A DNA stretch of 64,000 nucleotides from Lacrimispora indolis DSM 755 (GTDB lineage Bacteria; Bacillota; Clostridia; Lachnospirales; Lachnospiraceae). This document shows positions 1 through 8,472 of the stretch, one piece after another. The notes under the pieces are model-generated. The model was not told the DNA's origin. It worked only from the letters and a program-made list of their open reading frames with translations, and did no database searches. The position numbers were made by a program, and so were the translations under genes. How positions within the stretch are numbered: the stretch's first letter is position 1; the number at the start of each line of letters is the position of its first letter. Location: assembly GCF_000526995.1 (NCBI RefSeq), contig NZ_AZUI01000001.1, positions 558,001 to 622,000 on the forward strand, given 5' to 3'.

Positions 1-1379
1 GAATTTTCGTCCGCCAATTCCTTTTCAGCATTGATTTCCTTATAGTTTGGATTTACCTGGATCCAGGGGAGGCCTGATGTGAACCCTGCATGGAGTTCAT
101 CATTCCACTGCATGGGAGTCCTTGCATTGTCCCTGCTTTTAAATCTTAAGCAGCTCATCATTTTCTCATGGCTCACCAGCCCTGCGCCCACCAGCTGCTC
201 ATAGATATTTAAGCTTTCTATATCCTTAAACTGAGATATATCCTGGAAAGGAAAATTCGTCATCCCCAGCTCCTCTCCCTGATAAATGTAGGGAGTCCCC
301 TTCAGCAGGTGGAGGCACGTGGCAAGCATCTTGGCCGAAAGTTCCCTGTATTTTTCACTGTCATCTCCAAACTGTGAAACGGCTCTGGGCTGATCGTGAT
401 TATCCCAATACAGGCTGTTCCAGGCACCCTCCTCAAGCCCTGTCTGCCATTTGGAAAAAATCCGTTTTAATTCCAGCAGATCAGGCCTTTTATCCGTCCA
501 CTTCCCGATTTCACCGTTTATTGACACATGCTCAAAATGGAATACCATATTAAGCTCCTGTTCCTTTTCGCCGGAGTATCTTTTTGCTTCCTCAAGGGTA
601 ACGCCAAAGGCCTCCCCAACGGTCATTAAGTCATACTTTGACAATACCCTGCGGTTCATTTCCTTTAAATAAGTATGAACATTGGGACCGCTGGATGCAT
701 ATGGAGAAAAATCACCGTACAGCCCATCCGTTAACTCGCCGTCGGGAAGCCGGGGATCTTTTGATATTAAATTGATCACATCCATTCGGAAGCCGTCAAT
801 GCCTTTCTGACACCACCAGTCCATCATTTCATATATTTCGTCTCTCACCTTGGGATTATCCCAGTTTAAATCCGGCTGCTTCCTGGAAAACAGGTGAAGA
901 TAATACATCTCCGTCTCACTGTCATATTCCCATGCAGGACCGCCGAAGCAGGAGCCCCAGTTGTTAGGACAGCTTCCGTCTTCCTTCCCTTCCCGCCATA
1001 TGTAATAATCCCGGTAAGGATTATCCTTGCCGGTTCTGCTTTCCACGAACCACTTATGCTCATCGGACGTATGGTTTACCACCAGATCCATGATGAGCTT
1101 TATGCCTCTTTGATGGGCCTCCTGAAGCAGTTCATCAAAATCTTTCATGGATCCGAACTCTTCCATAATCTCCTGGTAATCACTGATGTCATATCCATTG
1201 TCATCATTGGGGGACTGGTAGATGGGAGAAAGCCATATCACATCAATTCCTAACAGCTTTAGGTAATCCAGCTTCTCTGTGATCCCCTTTAAATCTCCTA
1301 CTCCATCTCCGTTGCTATCCATAAAGCTTCTGGGATAAATCTGATACACCACTGCTTCCTTCCACCATTTTCGTTCCAT
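1..1379 (-). CDS. GH13 alpha-glucosidase / oligo-1,6-glucosidase, 3' end cut by window edge
   Basis: Retaining glycoside hydrolase of family GH13, expected to cleave terminal alpha-glucosidic bonds of short malto- or isomalto-oligosaccharides in the cytoplasm. About 459 residues are visible, beginning MERKWWKEAVVYQIYPRSF; the gene runs off the left edge before its stop (relatives have about 550 residues). The family motifs are present: VVNHTS, the nucleophile Asp in GFRMDVI, the acid/base Glu in TVGEAFG, and the third catalytic Asp in DNHDQPR. It is last in a LacI-associated operon, 27 bp after the MalG-type permease. Preference for alpha-1,6 or alpha-1,4 bonds cannot be read from the sequence. 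Trehalose-6-phosphate hydrolase is an alternative, but no PTS gene is nearby. Confidence 0.92.
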   Translation of the reverse strand, partial: MERKWWKEAVVYQIYPRSFMDSNGDGVGDLKGITEKLDYLKLLGIDVIWLSPIYQSPNDDNGYDISDYQEIMEEFGSMKDFDELLQEAHQRGIKLIMDLVVNHTSDEHKWFVESRTGKDNPYRDYYIWREGKEDGSCPNNWGSCFGGPAWEYDSETEMYYLHLFSRKQPDLNWDNPKVRDEIYEMMDWWCQKGIDGFRMDVINLISKDPRLPDGELTDGLYGDFSPYASSGPNVHTYLKEMNRRVLSKYDLMTVGEAFGVTLEEAKRYSGEKEQELNMVFHFEHVSINGEIGKWTDKRPDLLELKRIFSKWQTGLEEGAWNSLYWDNHDQPRAVSQFGDDSEKYRELSAKMLATCLHLLKGTPYIYQGEELGMTNFPFQDISQFKDIESLNIYEQLVGAGLVSHEKMMSCLRFKSRDNARTPMQWNDELHAGFTSGLPWIQVNPNYKEINAEKELADEN

Positions 1380-1406
1380 TTTACTATTCTGTCCTTTCTT
1401 AGTGAT

Positions 1407-2261
1407 TTATTTGATTGCACCTTCTACCATGCCCTGAATGATCTGTTTCTGTGCCAGCAGGAAGAGAATGATAACCGGTATCATAGCCAGAAAGGCGGCA
1501 GCCAGTATTAAATCCCACTGTTTTACGTAAGAACCTACAAAGCTGCTCACCGCCACCGGCAGCGTCTTGATCCTGCCGTTTAATCCAAGCATGAGTGAAG
1601 GCAGAAGATAATCGTTCCATATCCAGATTCCATTTAATATGAGAACCGTCATCTGAACCGGCTTTAAAAGAGGGAATACGACCCTGAAAAAGGTTCCCTC
1701 CGGGCTGCAGCCGTCAATCCATGCAGCCTCTTCCAGTTCCCTTGGAACCCCTTTTATAAAGCCATGAAGGATAAAGACGGACATGGAACCGCCAAAGCCT
1801 AAGTAAGCGATGATAATTCCCGTATAGCTGCTGAGAAGCCGGATTCCGGTAAAGGCAGACAGCTCCCGGAATGTAGATAAGAGAGGGAGCATGACCACCT
1901 GAAAGGGAATTACCATGGCCGCAACAAATGTCATGAAAATAACACTGGACCACTTCGTCTTATTTCGGACCAATACCCAGGCTGCCATACTGGAGAAGAG
2001 GGTTAAAAGCCCCAGGCTGACAACGGTTATGAACAAGGAACTGAAAAAAGATTTCCAATAACTGAAATTCTGGTTATGGATCACGTTCTGCAGGTTAATA
2101 AACATCTGCCCCCAGTTTTCAGGCGGCGCAATGGGGCTTATGACAATAGCCGCGCTTTTCTTGGCTGCATTGAATACCACCAGGACAAAGGGGGATAAAA
2201 CCAGAAGAGATAAAACAAGGGCGGTCAGTTCAACGATGGTTCCTCTTAATTTTCTGCTCAC
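1407..2261 (-). CDS. Sugar ABC transporter permease, MalG type
   Basis: Inner-membrane permease of a carbohydrate ABC importer (CUT1 family), 284 residues with about six hydrophobic segments. The cytoplasmic coupling loop EEAAWIDGCS followed by a downstream PLLKP is the EAA motif that contacts the ATPase. The start is GTG, overlapping the stop of the upstream permease by 4 bp, with an AGGAGGGAG ribosome site 8 bases before it; this suggests translational coupling. No ATPase gene lies in the operon, as is usual in Clostridia, where a shared MsmK-type ATPase encoded elsewhere energises several CUT1 importers. The substrate is inferred to be an alpha-glucoside from the adjoining GH13 enzyme. Confidence 0.93.
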   Translation of the reverse strand: MSRKLRGTIVELTALVLSLLVLSPFVLVVFNAAKKSAAIVISPIAPPENWGQMFINLQNVIHNQNFSYWKSFFSSLFITVVSLGLLTLFSSMAAWVLVRNKTKWSSVIFMTFVAAMVIPFQVVMLPLLSTFRELSAFTGIRLLSSYTGIIIAYLGFGGSMSVFILHGFIKGVPRELEEAAWIDGCSPEGTFFRVVFPLLKPVQMTVLILNGIWIWNDYLLPSLMLGLNGRIKTLPVAVSSFVGSYVKQWDLILAAAFLAMIPVIILFLLAQKQIIQGMVEGAIK

Positions 2262-3298
2262 AGTTCAATCTCCCTCCTTTTGCTGATGGTCACCTGGGTC
2301 AGAGACACGATTGCCAAAATGATGAAGAACACAACCGCTTTTGTCTGTCCCTGGGCATACTGGTTCTTTGCAATGGCCGTATTATAAATGTTAAGGGCCA
2401 AAAACTCGGTGGAGGCAATGGCCTTTGCCCCCAAGATCCTGCTGGGCGCTCCGTTTGTAATGGCAAAGTTTAAATCAAACTGCTTAAAGGAATTAACCAG
2501 AGTGAGGAAAATGCAAACCGTAAAGGTATTGGCTATCATTGGCAGCTTAATATGAAACAGGGTCTTTAAAGCGTTTGCTCCGTCAACACCTGAGGCTTCC
2601 AGCACATCCCTTGGAACTGATTGTAGCCCCGTCACATAGATCATCATAATATAACCGGCATACTGCCAGGTGCTGACGATCAGTATGGCCAAAAAAGCCA
2701 GATTGGGATCCGTCAGCATGGAAAGGCTACCTTCAAAAAGAGCGGGGAACACTTTATTAAAAATAAACTGCCATACATATCCCAGAACAATGCCTCCGAT
2801 CAGGTTTGGAAGGAAAAATGACGCCCGGTAAAAGTTTCTTCCTCTTGCCCCTGAGGTACACAAAAGCGCCAGAGCAAACGCCGTGAAATTTACGAAGATC
2901 ATATTGATCACGGTAAATAAGAAGGTGATCGCAAGAGAATATAAGTAGTCAGGAGACCGGAACATATCCACGTAATTTGCCAGCCCCACAACCTTTGTAA
3001 ACCCGATCCCATTCCAATTTGTAAAGGAATAAAAGATGCCGAATAAAAAGGGAATCATGACTGTTATTCCAAAAGCGCCCAGAAGGGGCAGCAAAAATAA
3101 TCCGTTTACGATCATCCGGTGCCTCTTCCCTGGAATAAAGTACAATCCGGCAATGATCATAAGAAGTCCAAGGACCAGAAGAAATCCCCTGATCGCCATA
3201 TCCCTGTGGAACAAATCTAAATAAAGTGTGTAAATTACCGTCAGCACACCAAGCAGTACCGGCAAAATGAATACAAGCTTTTTTGTATTTCCATCCAT
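2258..3298 (-). CDS. Sugar ABC transporter permease, MalF type
   Basis: Partner permease of the same CUT1 importer. At 346 residues it is longer than the usual 290-310 because of an N-terminal extension with extra hydrophobic segments (around residues 8-27, 35-53 and 62-90), as in MalF proteins. The EAA-type loop is VLEASGVDGA followed by KLPMIANTFTV. It follows the binding-protein gene after an 89-bp gap that contains a GC-rich hairpin, and it overlaps the next permease by 4 bp, so the two permeases should be made in equal amounts. Confidence 0.92.
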   Translation of the reverse strand: MDGNTKKLVFILPVLLGVLTVIYTLYLDLFHRDMAIRGFLLVLGLLMIIAGLYFIPGKRHRMIVNGLFLLPLLGAFGITVMIPFLFGIFYSFTNWNGIGFTKVVGLANYVDMFRSPDYLYSLAITFLFTVINMIFVNFTAFALALLCTSGARGRNFYRASFFLPNLIGGIVLGYVWQFIFNKVFPALFEGSLSMLTDPNLAFLAILIVSTWQYAGYIMMIYVTGLQSVPRDVLEASGVDGANALKTLFHIKLPMIANTFTVCIFLTLVNSFKQFDLNFAITNGAPSRILGAKAIASTEFLALNIYNTAIAKNQYAQGQTKAVVFFIILAIVSLTQVTISKRREIEL

Positions 3299-3353
3299 AT
3301 ATACTCTCCTTACCTCTTCCTCTGTCTTCCGCAGCGGCAGCCCCTAACAGTTA

Positions 3354-3375
3354 AGGCGGCTTATAAAAGCCGCCT
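3354..3375 (-). terminator. Intercistronic hairpin after the binding-protein gene
   Basis: A 9-bp perfect stem (AGGCGGCTT / AAGCCGCCT) with a 4-base loop lies just after the stop of the binding-protein gene and before the permeases. It has no T-run on the minus strand, so it is more likely a 3'-end-protecting or partial-termination structure. Such hairpins commonly leave more binding-protein mRNA than permease mRNA. Confidence 0.6.
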
Positions 3376-3387
3376 CATCCCTAACTA

Positions 3388-4701
3388 CTATTTCACATAA
3401 TCGGCAATCGCGGTTTCCATCATGGTAACAAACGTATCTCTGTCGATCTCTCCTTTTGCATATAATTCAAAAACAGCTCCCGTGGCATTCATTGCCATTC
3501 CTTCCGGCATCTTCGTCCATTCCCAGGAATAAGTGTTGCCTGCATCCACATATGTTTTTAAGCTCTTGGCAAGAGGTGTCTCAGGGCTTACCGTACAGGT
3601 GGTATAGGGAGAAATCATTCCGCAGTCGGTCACAAGACTTTTCTGGCCGTCAGCTGAGGTTGCAAGCTCTTTTAAAAATGCTTTTGCTGCGTCAATGTTA
3701 TTTCCTTTGTTGTAAACGGACCACCAGGATGGGCAATCGGCAAGCACGCCCTTCATTTCCTCTTTGGTAAAGGCCAGAGGAGCTATTCCGCAGCCAAACG
3801 TCACCTGATAATCAGGAAGAGAGGGATCAATCCAGTTTCCCTGAGTTATGAATGCAGTCTTTCCCTGAGCCCACAAAGCCAGCTGGTCATCGTAGGTTCC
3901 TGAAATCAGAGTGCTTTTATCGGAATAATCAAAAAGCAGTTTCATGAAATCTGCAAACTGTCCCAGACGTTCCTTGTCCACTGTGCCGGCTTTTAACATA
4001 TCAATGTATTTAGCATCTCCTCTTTTTAAACCGCCGGATAAGTAATAACCAAACAAGTGATTTCCTGTTGACCAGTACATTTGCCCGGATTCCGCAGCTA
4101 CAGAGCAAACCGCAGTGATTCCCAGCTCTTCCTTCTTGCCGTCAATGGTCTCAAACGCCTTTTTAAACCCATCATAGTTTGTCAGGGAAGCAGGATCAAT
4201 TCCGGCAGCGTCCAGAATGTCCTTGTTATATGTAATTCCATATCCTTCCACCGCATATGGGAAACCAACGGTTTTATCATCAGCCGACTTAAAGCCGAAA
4301 TCAGTCTGGGAAGCCCATTCTTCTCCGCTTAAATCCACCATGTAATCCTTCCATGTCTGATAATCCCCTTCTCCTCCGAATACGAAAATATCAGGCATAT
4401 TTCCTGCTGCCAGATAATTCTTTAAAGCGCCGTTAATATCCACGCCGCCGCCCAGGGATTCGATTACCACTTCCTGTCCGGTCTTTTCCTGATACTGTTT
4501 TGCAAAGGCTTTTAAGGGACCGTCAATTTCGATCTTTCCGTTTACAAGACGAATTGCCTCTCCGTTCTTGCCGGTTGCAGCTTCTGACTTTCCTTCACTG
4601 GAAGCTGTGCTGTCTGCATTGCCGGCACTGCTTCCGCATCCCGTCATTGTTCCCAAAACCATTGCTCCTGCTAATGCCATAGCCAGTAGTTTCTTCTTCA
4701 T
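3388..4701 (-). CDS. Extracellular sugar-binding lipoprotein (CUT1, family 1)
   Basis: Lipid-anchored solute-binding protein that would deliver a sugar to the two permeases downstream. The N-terminus MKKKLLAMALAGAMVLGTMT followed by GCGSS is a type II signal peptide with lipobox. The mature part of about 415 residues has the family 1 binding-protein fold, with phrases such as PDIFVFGGEGD and TFGCGIAPL. I place the start at the ATG at 4701, because a GGAGGGAG site lies a few bases before it and the signal peptide begins there; an in-frame extension to 4758 has no such site. It is the first gene of the operon and is preceded by a palindromic operator. Confidence 0.93.
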   Translation of the reverse strand: MKKKLLAMALAGAMVLGTMTGCGSSAGNADSTASSEGKSEAATGKNGEAIRLVNGKIEIDGPLKAFAKQYQEKTGQEVVIESLGGGVDINGALKNYLAAGNMPDIFVFGGEGDYQTWKDYMVDLSGEEWASQTDFGFKSADDKTVGFPYAVEGYGITYNKDILDAAGIDPASLTNYDGFKKAFETIDGKKEELGITAVCSVAAESGQMYWSTGNHLFGYYLSGGLKRGDAKYIDMLKAGTVDKERLGQFADFMKLLFDYSDKSTLISGTYDDQLALWAQGKTAFITQGNWIDPSLPDYQVTFGCGIAPLAFTKEEMKGVLADCPSWWSVYNKGNNIDAAKAFLKELATSADGQKSLVTDCGMISPYTTCTVSPETPLAKSLKTYVDAGNTYSWEWTKMPEGMAMNATGAVFELYAKGEIDRDTFVTMMETAIADYVK

Positions 4702-4760
4702 AATACTCCCTCCATATATTAATTTTACTATTAATATGTAAATACTATCCCTTGTCATTG

Positions 4761-4780
4761 TAACTTATGCGCATAAGTTA
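4761..4780. promoter_or_regulatory. Perfect 20-bp LacI-family operator
   Basis: TAACTTATGCGCATAAGTTA is a perfect palindrome with the central CG typical of LacI/GalR operators. It lies 60 bp upstream of the sugar-binding-protein start, between that operon and the LacI-type gene. The natural inference is that the adjacent regulator binds it. Confidence 0.8.
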
Positions 4781-4901
4781 TTCGTACATTATATTATCAT
4801 CCTACAGCCGCTCTAGCAAGTGTTTTTTTATTTTTTTTCATGAAATATAGAGTTTTTTCATGTTTCACAAGCTAATATTTGTGGATCAGGCGGCCCTTCA
4901 C

Positions 4902-4917
4902 AACTTATGCGTTTAAG
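4902..4917. promoter_or_regulatory. Second, degenerate LacI-family operator
   Basis: AACTTATGCGTTTAAG repeats the left half of the perfect operator exactly and the right half loosely. It lies about 140 bp from the perfect site, so looping between two bound dimers is possible. Inference from sequence similarity only. Confidence 0.5.
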
Positions 4918-4924
4918 GCAATAT

Positions 4925-4967
4925 AAAAAAAGGCGCCTTGACCGGTCTGTAACAACCGTTTCAAGGC
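4925..4967 (-). terminator. Rho-independent terminator of the LacI-type gene
   Basis: On the minus strand a stem GCCTTGA...TCAAGGC, with further pairing inside (ACGG/CCGG region), is followed by a run of seven Ts. It lies just after the stop of the regulator and insulates the sugar operon from it. Confidence 0.75.
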
Positions 4968-4986
4968 ATCCTTTCATATTATGGTG

Positions 4987-6003
4987 CTATTTTATTTCCT
5001 TTACTGAGTTTCTTTCCACAAGATAAACAGTAAGCTGCTCAAACTTGTCTCCATAATCCTCCTTACGGATCATATGAAACAGCTTTTCAACCGCAATCCC
5101 GCTTTTCTGTGTGACATCCTGGTGAACCGTAGTCAGCGCCGGCCTCACCATATTGCTGTAAATATTGTCATCGAATCCCACCACAGATAAATCCTCCGGT
5201 ACCCTTATCCCATGATCCTGTAAATAATTTATGATGTTGGCCGCATAAAAATCAGAGGCACATACAAAAGCAGTAAAATCTCCTGCTCTGCGGTACACAT
5301 TGGATAAAAGCGAAGGCATATCCGGACTGCCCGGCTCCAGCATGATAAAATTTTCCTCCTCATAAGGGATCCCTGCCTCTGCCATCGCAGCCCGATACCC
5401 TTTGAACCGATGGTAGTCTACTCCTAAACAGTTATCTGCAAGAAAGGCGATTTTCCGGTGGCCTTTCTGAATCAGATAATCTGTTATTTCATAGCTGCCC
5501 TTCTGATCTTCGATCCCTACATTGACATATTCAAAAAATGAATCCCCAAAATAGCTGTCCACAAAAACCATGGGTTTTTTTACCTTTTGTTTCAGAAGAA
5601 TGGCATCCTCTGTCTGCATTCCCATCAATATAAGGCCGTCTGCATTCCAGCTGGCAACGGAATTTATGATCTCCGTAATATCGGAGGAGATGTACAGCAT
5701 GGTAAAGTATCCCTTTGCCCGGACAAAGCTTTCAACAGCACCGGTCAGTTCCCCAGCAAAGGGATCCGTCATAAAATTATCGTACTTCTCACGAATTGTC
5801 TTCATGGCAAGTCCGATGATTCCTGATTTGTTTCTGGCAAGATTCCTGGCATTGATGTTGGGAACATAATCATATTCCTCTATCAGCCGCTTTACCTTTT
5901 CCACCATGGCAGGAGAAACCTCACCTGTCTTTCCATGAATGACATTTGATACCGTAGTGGTGCTGGTTCCAAGCATTTCTGCCATTTTCTTAATTGTAAT
6001 CAT
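4987..6003 (-). CDS. LacI-family transcriptional regulator
   Basis: Sugar-responsive repressor of 338 residues. The N-terminal helix-turn-helix reads ITIKKMAEMLGTSTTTVSNV, followed by the hinge sequence YDYVPNINARNLARNKS, then a periplasmic-binding-protein-like effector domain (residues 60-335) ending in SVVGFDDN...PALTTV phrases typical of the family. I use the ATG at 6003, which has AGGAGAA just upstream and puts the HTH at the normal distance; an upstream in-frame ATG at 6048 adds 15 unlikely residues. It sits upstream of, and in the same direction as, the alpha-glucoside operon, separated by a terminator and two operator-like palindromes. It is the likely local repressor of that operon. 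Confidence 0.93.
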   Translation of the reverse strand: MITIKKMAEMLGTSTTTVSNVIHGKTGEVSPAMVEKVKRLIEEYDYVPNINARNLARNKSGIIGLAMKTIREKYDNFMTDPFAGELTGAVESFVRAKGYFTMLYISSDITEIINSVASWNADGLILMGMQTEDAILLKQKVKKPMVFVDSYFGDSFFEYVNVGIEDQKGSYEITDYLIQKGHRKIAFLADNCLGVDYHRFKGYRAAMAEAGIPYEEENFIMLEPGSPDMPSLLSNVYRRAGDFTAFVCASDFYAANIINYLQDHGIRVPEDLSVVGFDDNIYSNMVRPALTTVHQDVTQKSGIAVEKLFHMIRKEDYGDKFEQLTVYLVERNSVKEIK

Positions 6004-6157
6004 ACCATTCTCCTTAAATTTACAGTAATGGCCATGACCAGATACCATTACGAATTCCTCTAAACTATTTTATTACTACTTTTTTAATTATGCAAGTTAT
6101 AAACATGATCCTTATCAGTTTTATATATTGGTGGGGTTTTATTGATGCTTTATAAAC

Positions 6158-6187
6158 AAAAAAAGAAAAGGCAGTTTCCTGCCTTCT
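6158..6187 (-). terminator. Terminator after the toxin-antitoxin pair
   Basis: On the minus strand, AAGGCAG-GAAA-CTGCCTT is followed by TTCTTTTTTT immediately downstream of the toxin stop codon. Confidence 0.75.
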
Positions 6188-6190
6188 CCT

Positions 6191-6454
6191 TTAATCCTCA
6201 TAGTGCCCCATACAGGATACGATTTCTATGACTTCGCTGCTTATCCGGTAAACAAGCCTGTTTGCATGATCAATGCGGCGGCTCCAGAATCCGCTTAAGT
6301 CACCTTTAAGGGGCTCTGGCTTCCCAATGCCCTCAAAGCCGCCTCCTCTCTCAATATCCTTCAGTATGGAATTAATTCGCTTTAATATCTTTTTGTCCTG
6401 GGCCTGCCAGTAGATATAATCTTTCCACGCTTCTTCAAACCACACTTTTCTCAT
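6191..6454 (-). CDS. Type II toxin, Txe/YoeB family mRNA interferase
   Basis: Ribosome-dependent endoribonuclease toxin of 87 residues, the usual YoeB size. Family signatures are visible: SRRIDHANRLVYRI in the middle and the C-terminal GHYED, in which the HY pair forms part of the YoeB active site. The gene overlaps the stop of the antitoxin gene by 4 bp, so its translation is coupled. In this family the toxin cleaves mRNA in the A site of the ribosome when the antitoxin is degraded. All recognised active-site positions are present, so I see no sign of inactivation. Confidence 0.9.
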   Translation of the reverse strand: MRKVWFEEAWKDYIYWQAQDKKILKRINSILKDIERGGGFEGIGKPEPLKGDLSGFWSRRIDHANRLVYRISSEVIEIVSCMGHYED

Positions 6455-6714
6455 TCGTCCCCTGCCTCGATTATATCATGCTCCACGCCTTTTCCAGCGT
6501 TTAAAGCTTCCACGCCCCGCCGCAAATGCGCCATGTTACTGTCAGAGAAAAAAGGGTCGATCGATACATCAAAAGGTATTCTTTTTTCGCGGCTCATCTT
6601 CTTTGCAAAAATAGTGAAAGCCGTCGTCATATTTATTCCCAATTCAGAGCAAATCTGTTCCATACTCTTTTTGAGTTCTTCATCCATGCGTATACTCACA
6701 AGTGTCTGTGCCAT
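6451..6714 (-). CDS. Type II antitoxin, RelB/DinJ family
   Basis: Antitoxin of 87 residues with an N-terminal ribbon-helix-helix domain (AQTLVSIRMDEELKKSMEQI, then GINMTTAFTIFAKKM), the DinJ pattern. The C-terminal third would wrap around the toxin. DinJ-type antitoxins usually pair with YafQ, while YoeB usually pairs with YefM/Axe; a DinJ-type antitoxin with a YoeB-type toxin is seen in Firmicutes but is a mixed pair. A small palindrome lies 50 bp upstream and is probably its own operator. Confidence 0.88.
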   Translation of the reverse strand: MAQTLVSIRMDEELKKSMEQICSELGINMTTAFTIFAKKMSREKRIPFDVSIDPFFSDSNMAHLRRGVEALNAGKGVEHDIIEAGDE

Positions 6715-6763
6715 AATTTCACTCTCCCTTCACTATTATTATATGAAAATAGCAATACATTGT

Positions 6764-6778
6764 CAATACATTGTATTG
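6764..6778. promoter_or_regulatory. Palindromic operator of the toxin-antitoxin operon
   Basis: CAATACA-T-TGTATTG is a perfect 7+1+7 inverted repeat, and its left arm is part of an 11-bp direct repeat (CAATACATTGT at 6753 and 6764). It lies about 50 bp before the antitoxin start, where DinJ-type ribbon-helix-helix proteins bind to repress their own operon. Confidence 0.65.
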
Positions 6779-7096
6779 TCATAGTATATGTTTTTTATCA
6801 CAAATTATCGACTAACTTTTTAGGTTTCTGTTTTTCCCAGAAAAATATTGTTTATATAAAATTCATTTATTGTTACAGTGAATGTGAGCTGCAAACTTTT
6901 TCCACTGTATTAAAATATGATAATTACGAATTTTATCTTTTTATACATTATGTTTATAATCTATCATTCTATCCCCAGCTGCAATTCATTTTAAATCAAT
7001 GCAGGGTAAAAAAACAGCACTACGCCCCAAAGACAATAGAAACCTGCCCCAAGGTATGATATGATAACCACAAATATGAATGAGGAGGTAATCATT
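6779..7096. other. AT-rich intergenic region
   Basis: About 320 bp of strongly AT-rich sequence between the toxin-antitoxin operator and the cyclase gene. Open frames run across it but have no ribosome site or recognisable product. It must contain the cyclase promoter; I cannot place it with confidence. GAGGAGGT at 7083-7090 is the cyclase ribosome site. Confidence 0.6.
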
Positions 7097-7657
7097 ATGC
7101 TGATCGATATTACTTTAAAAATCACTCCTGACATGATCGCTGATGCCCAGGGAAACGAAAGAAAATCATTGTCAGGACATTTGGGAACCCACTTTGATGT
7201 GATGAATAAAGAATTTCCCCTGGATTATACAGAACGGAAAGGAATTGTTTTTGATGTGAGCGGCGTAAGCGGACGCGATATTGAAGCCTCTGACATTGAT
7301 ATGAATGAAGTGGAAACAGATATGTTCGTAGCCTTTTACACAGGATTTATGGAAAAAAACGGATATGGCGGAAAGGTCTATTTTACCCAGCATCCCCAGC
7401 TGTCCCATGAACTGATTGACAGGCTTTTAGAAAAGGGAATCTCCATAATCGGAATTGATTTTGCAGGCATCCGCAGAGGAGCCGAACACACACCAAAGGA
7501 CCAGTATTGTGCTGACAGGGGAGTTTTCATCATTGAGAATTTGTGCAATTTAAAAAAGGTGATCCAGCATAACACCCGTTTTATCGCCTGTACCTACCCT
7601 TTGAACTATGCGGAAATGACAGGGCTTCCCTGCCGGGTCGTTGCAAAGTTCCGGTAA
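7097..7657 (+). CDS. Cyclase family protein (kynurenine formamidase-like hydrolase)
   Basis: Small metal-dependent hydrolase of the PF04199 cyclase family, 186 residues. The family metal-binding motif HxGTHxD appears as HLGTHFD near residue 36, and further family phrases are GIDFAGIR and ENLCNL. Members include bacterial kynurenine formamidase and polyketide cyclase-like enzymes, so the substrate is an amide, ester or lactone that cannot be named here. The ATG at 7097 is chosen because it has a strong GAGGAGGT site; an in-frame start at 7061 lacks one. Single gene on the plus strand, flanked by minus-strand operons; no tryptophan catabolism genes are near. Confidence 0.85.
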   Translation: MLIDITLKITPDMIADAQGNERKSLSGHLGTHFDVMNKEFPLDYTERKGIVFDVSGVSGRDIEASDIDMNEVETDMFVAFYTGFMEKNGYGGKVYFTQHPQLSHELIDRLLEKGISIIGIDFAGIRRGAEHTPKDQYCADRGVFIIENLCNLKKVIQHNTRFIACTYPLNYAEMTGLPCRVVAKFR

Positions 7658-7743
7658 AATTTGATTGAGATTTTATGTTTTTCAAAAATGGAAGCACTTC
7701 ATTCGATCTCTGATACCGGATCACCATGGGGCATGGGAATCGC

Positions 7744-7774
7744 AAAAAGGGCGAAGTCTGAAAAGACTTCGCCC
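7744..7774 (-). terminator. Terminator of the sugar-phosphate operon
   Basis: Perfect 11-bp stem GGGCGAAGTCT / AGACTTCGCCC with a 4-base loop, followed on the minus strand by TTTTT. It lies just past the aldolase stop. It could also weakly serve the convergent cyclase gene. Confidence 0.85.
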
Positions 7775-7785
7775 AAAACAACTGA

Positions 7786-8439
7786 TTACTCACCGAATAC
7801 CGCTTTATAATCTGCCTTGAATTTCTCGATTCCCTGGTCGGTCAGCGGGTGTTTTGTCATCTGCACCAGCACACCGTACGGCACTGTAGCGATATCAGCC
7901 CCTGCCTTTGCGCAGTCGATCACATGGACCGGGTTGCGGACGCTTGCAGCAATGATTTCCGTTTCAATTCCATGTTCTTTAAAAATATCCATGATATCAC
8001 AAATCAGATCAATGCCGGGCATGGAGATATCATCCAGACGGCCTAAAAACGGAGAAACATAGGAAGCGCCTGCGCGGGCGGCCAAAAGCGCCTGGGCAGC
8101 TGAAAACACCAGCGTCACATTGGTCTTGATTCCTTCTCCGGTCAATACCTTAACGGCTTTCAGTCCTTCCACGGTCATGGGGATCTTTACAACCATATTG
8201 GGATGGATCGCTGCGATTTCACGGCCTTCTGCGATCATGCCTTCCGCATCCACTGTGGTTGCCTTTACTTCCCCGCTGATGGGTCCGTCTACGATGGAAG
8301 TGATTTCCTTGATGACCTGGGCAAAGTCACGGCCTTCCTTTGCGATCAGGGAAGGATTGGTGGTAACGCCGCAGATGATGCCCATGTCGTTTGCTTTCTT
8401 TATTTCTTCCGTATTTGCTGTATCGATAAAAAATCTCAT
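7786..8439 (-). CDS. Transaldolase / fructose-6-phosphate aldolase (FSA/TalC type)
   Basis: Class I aldolase of the small transaldolase subfamily, 217 residues (FSA and TalC are 210-220). The Schiff-base lysine is Lys85 in VVKIPMT, and the N-terminus [16 protein letters not shown] is characteristic. Family members either transfer dihydroxyacetone between sugar phosphates or cleave fructose 6-phosphate; sequence alone does not separate these. It is the last gene of an operon with a split transketolase and an RpiB-like isomerase, so it probably finishes conversion of an imported sugar to glycolytic intermediates. Confidence 0.9.
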   Translation of the reverse strand: MRFFIDTANTEEIKKANDMGIICGVTTNPSLIAKEGRDFAQVIKEITSIVDGPISGEVKATTVDAEGMIAEGREIAAIHPNMVVKIPMTVEGLKAVKVLTGEGIKTNVTLVFSAAQALLAARAGASYVSPFLGRLDDISMPGIDLICDIMDIFKEHGIETEIIAASVRNPVHVIDCAKAGADIATVPYGVLVQMTKHPLTDQGIEKFKADYKAVFGE

Positions 8440-8472
8440 GGCAATTCTCCTTAAAATTTTATTTATTCAAAA

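Noticed and set aside
6526..7059. Open frame of 177 residues upstream of the cyclase gene
   Set aside because: It overlaps the antitoxin gene on the opposite strand, has low-complexity AT-rich codons and no ribosome site.
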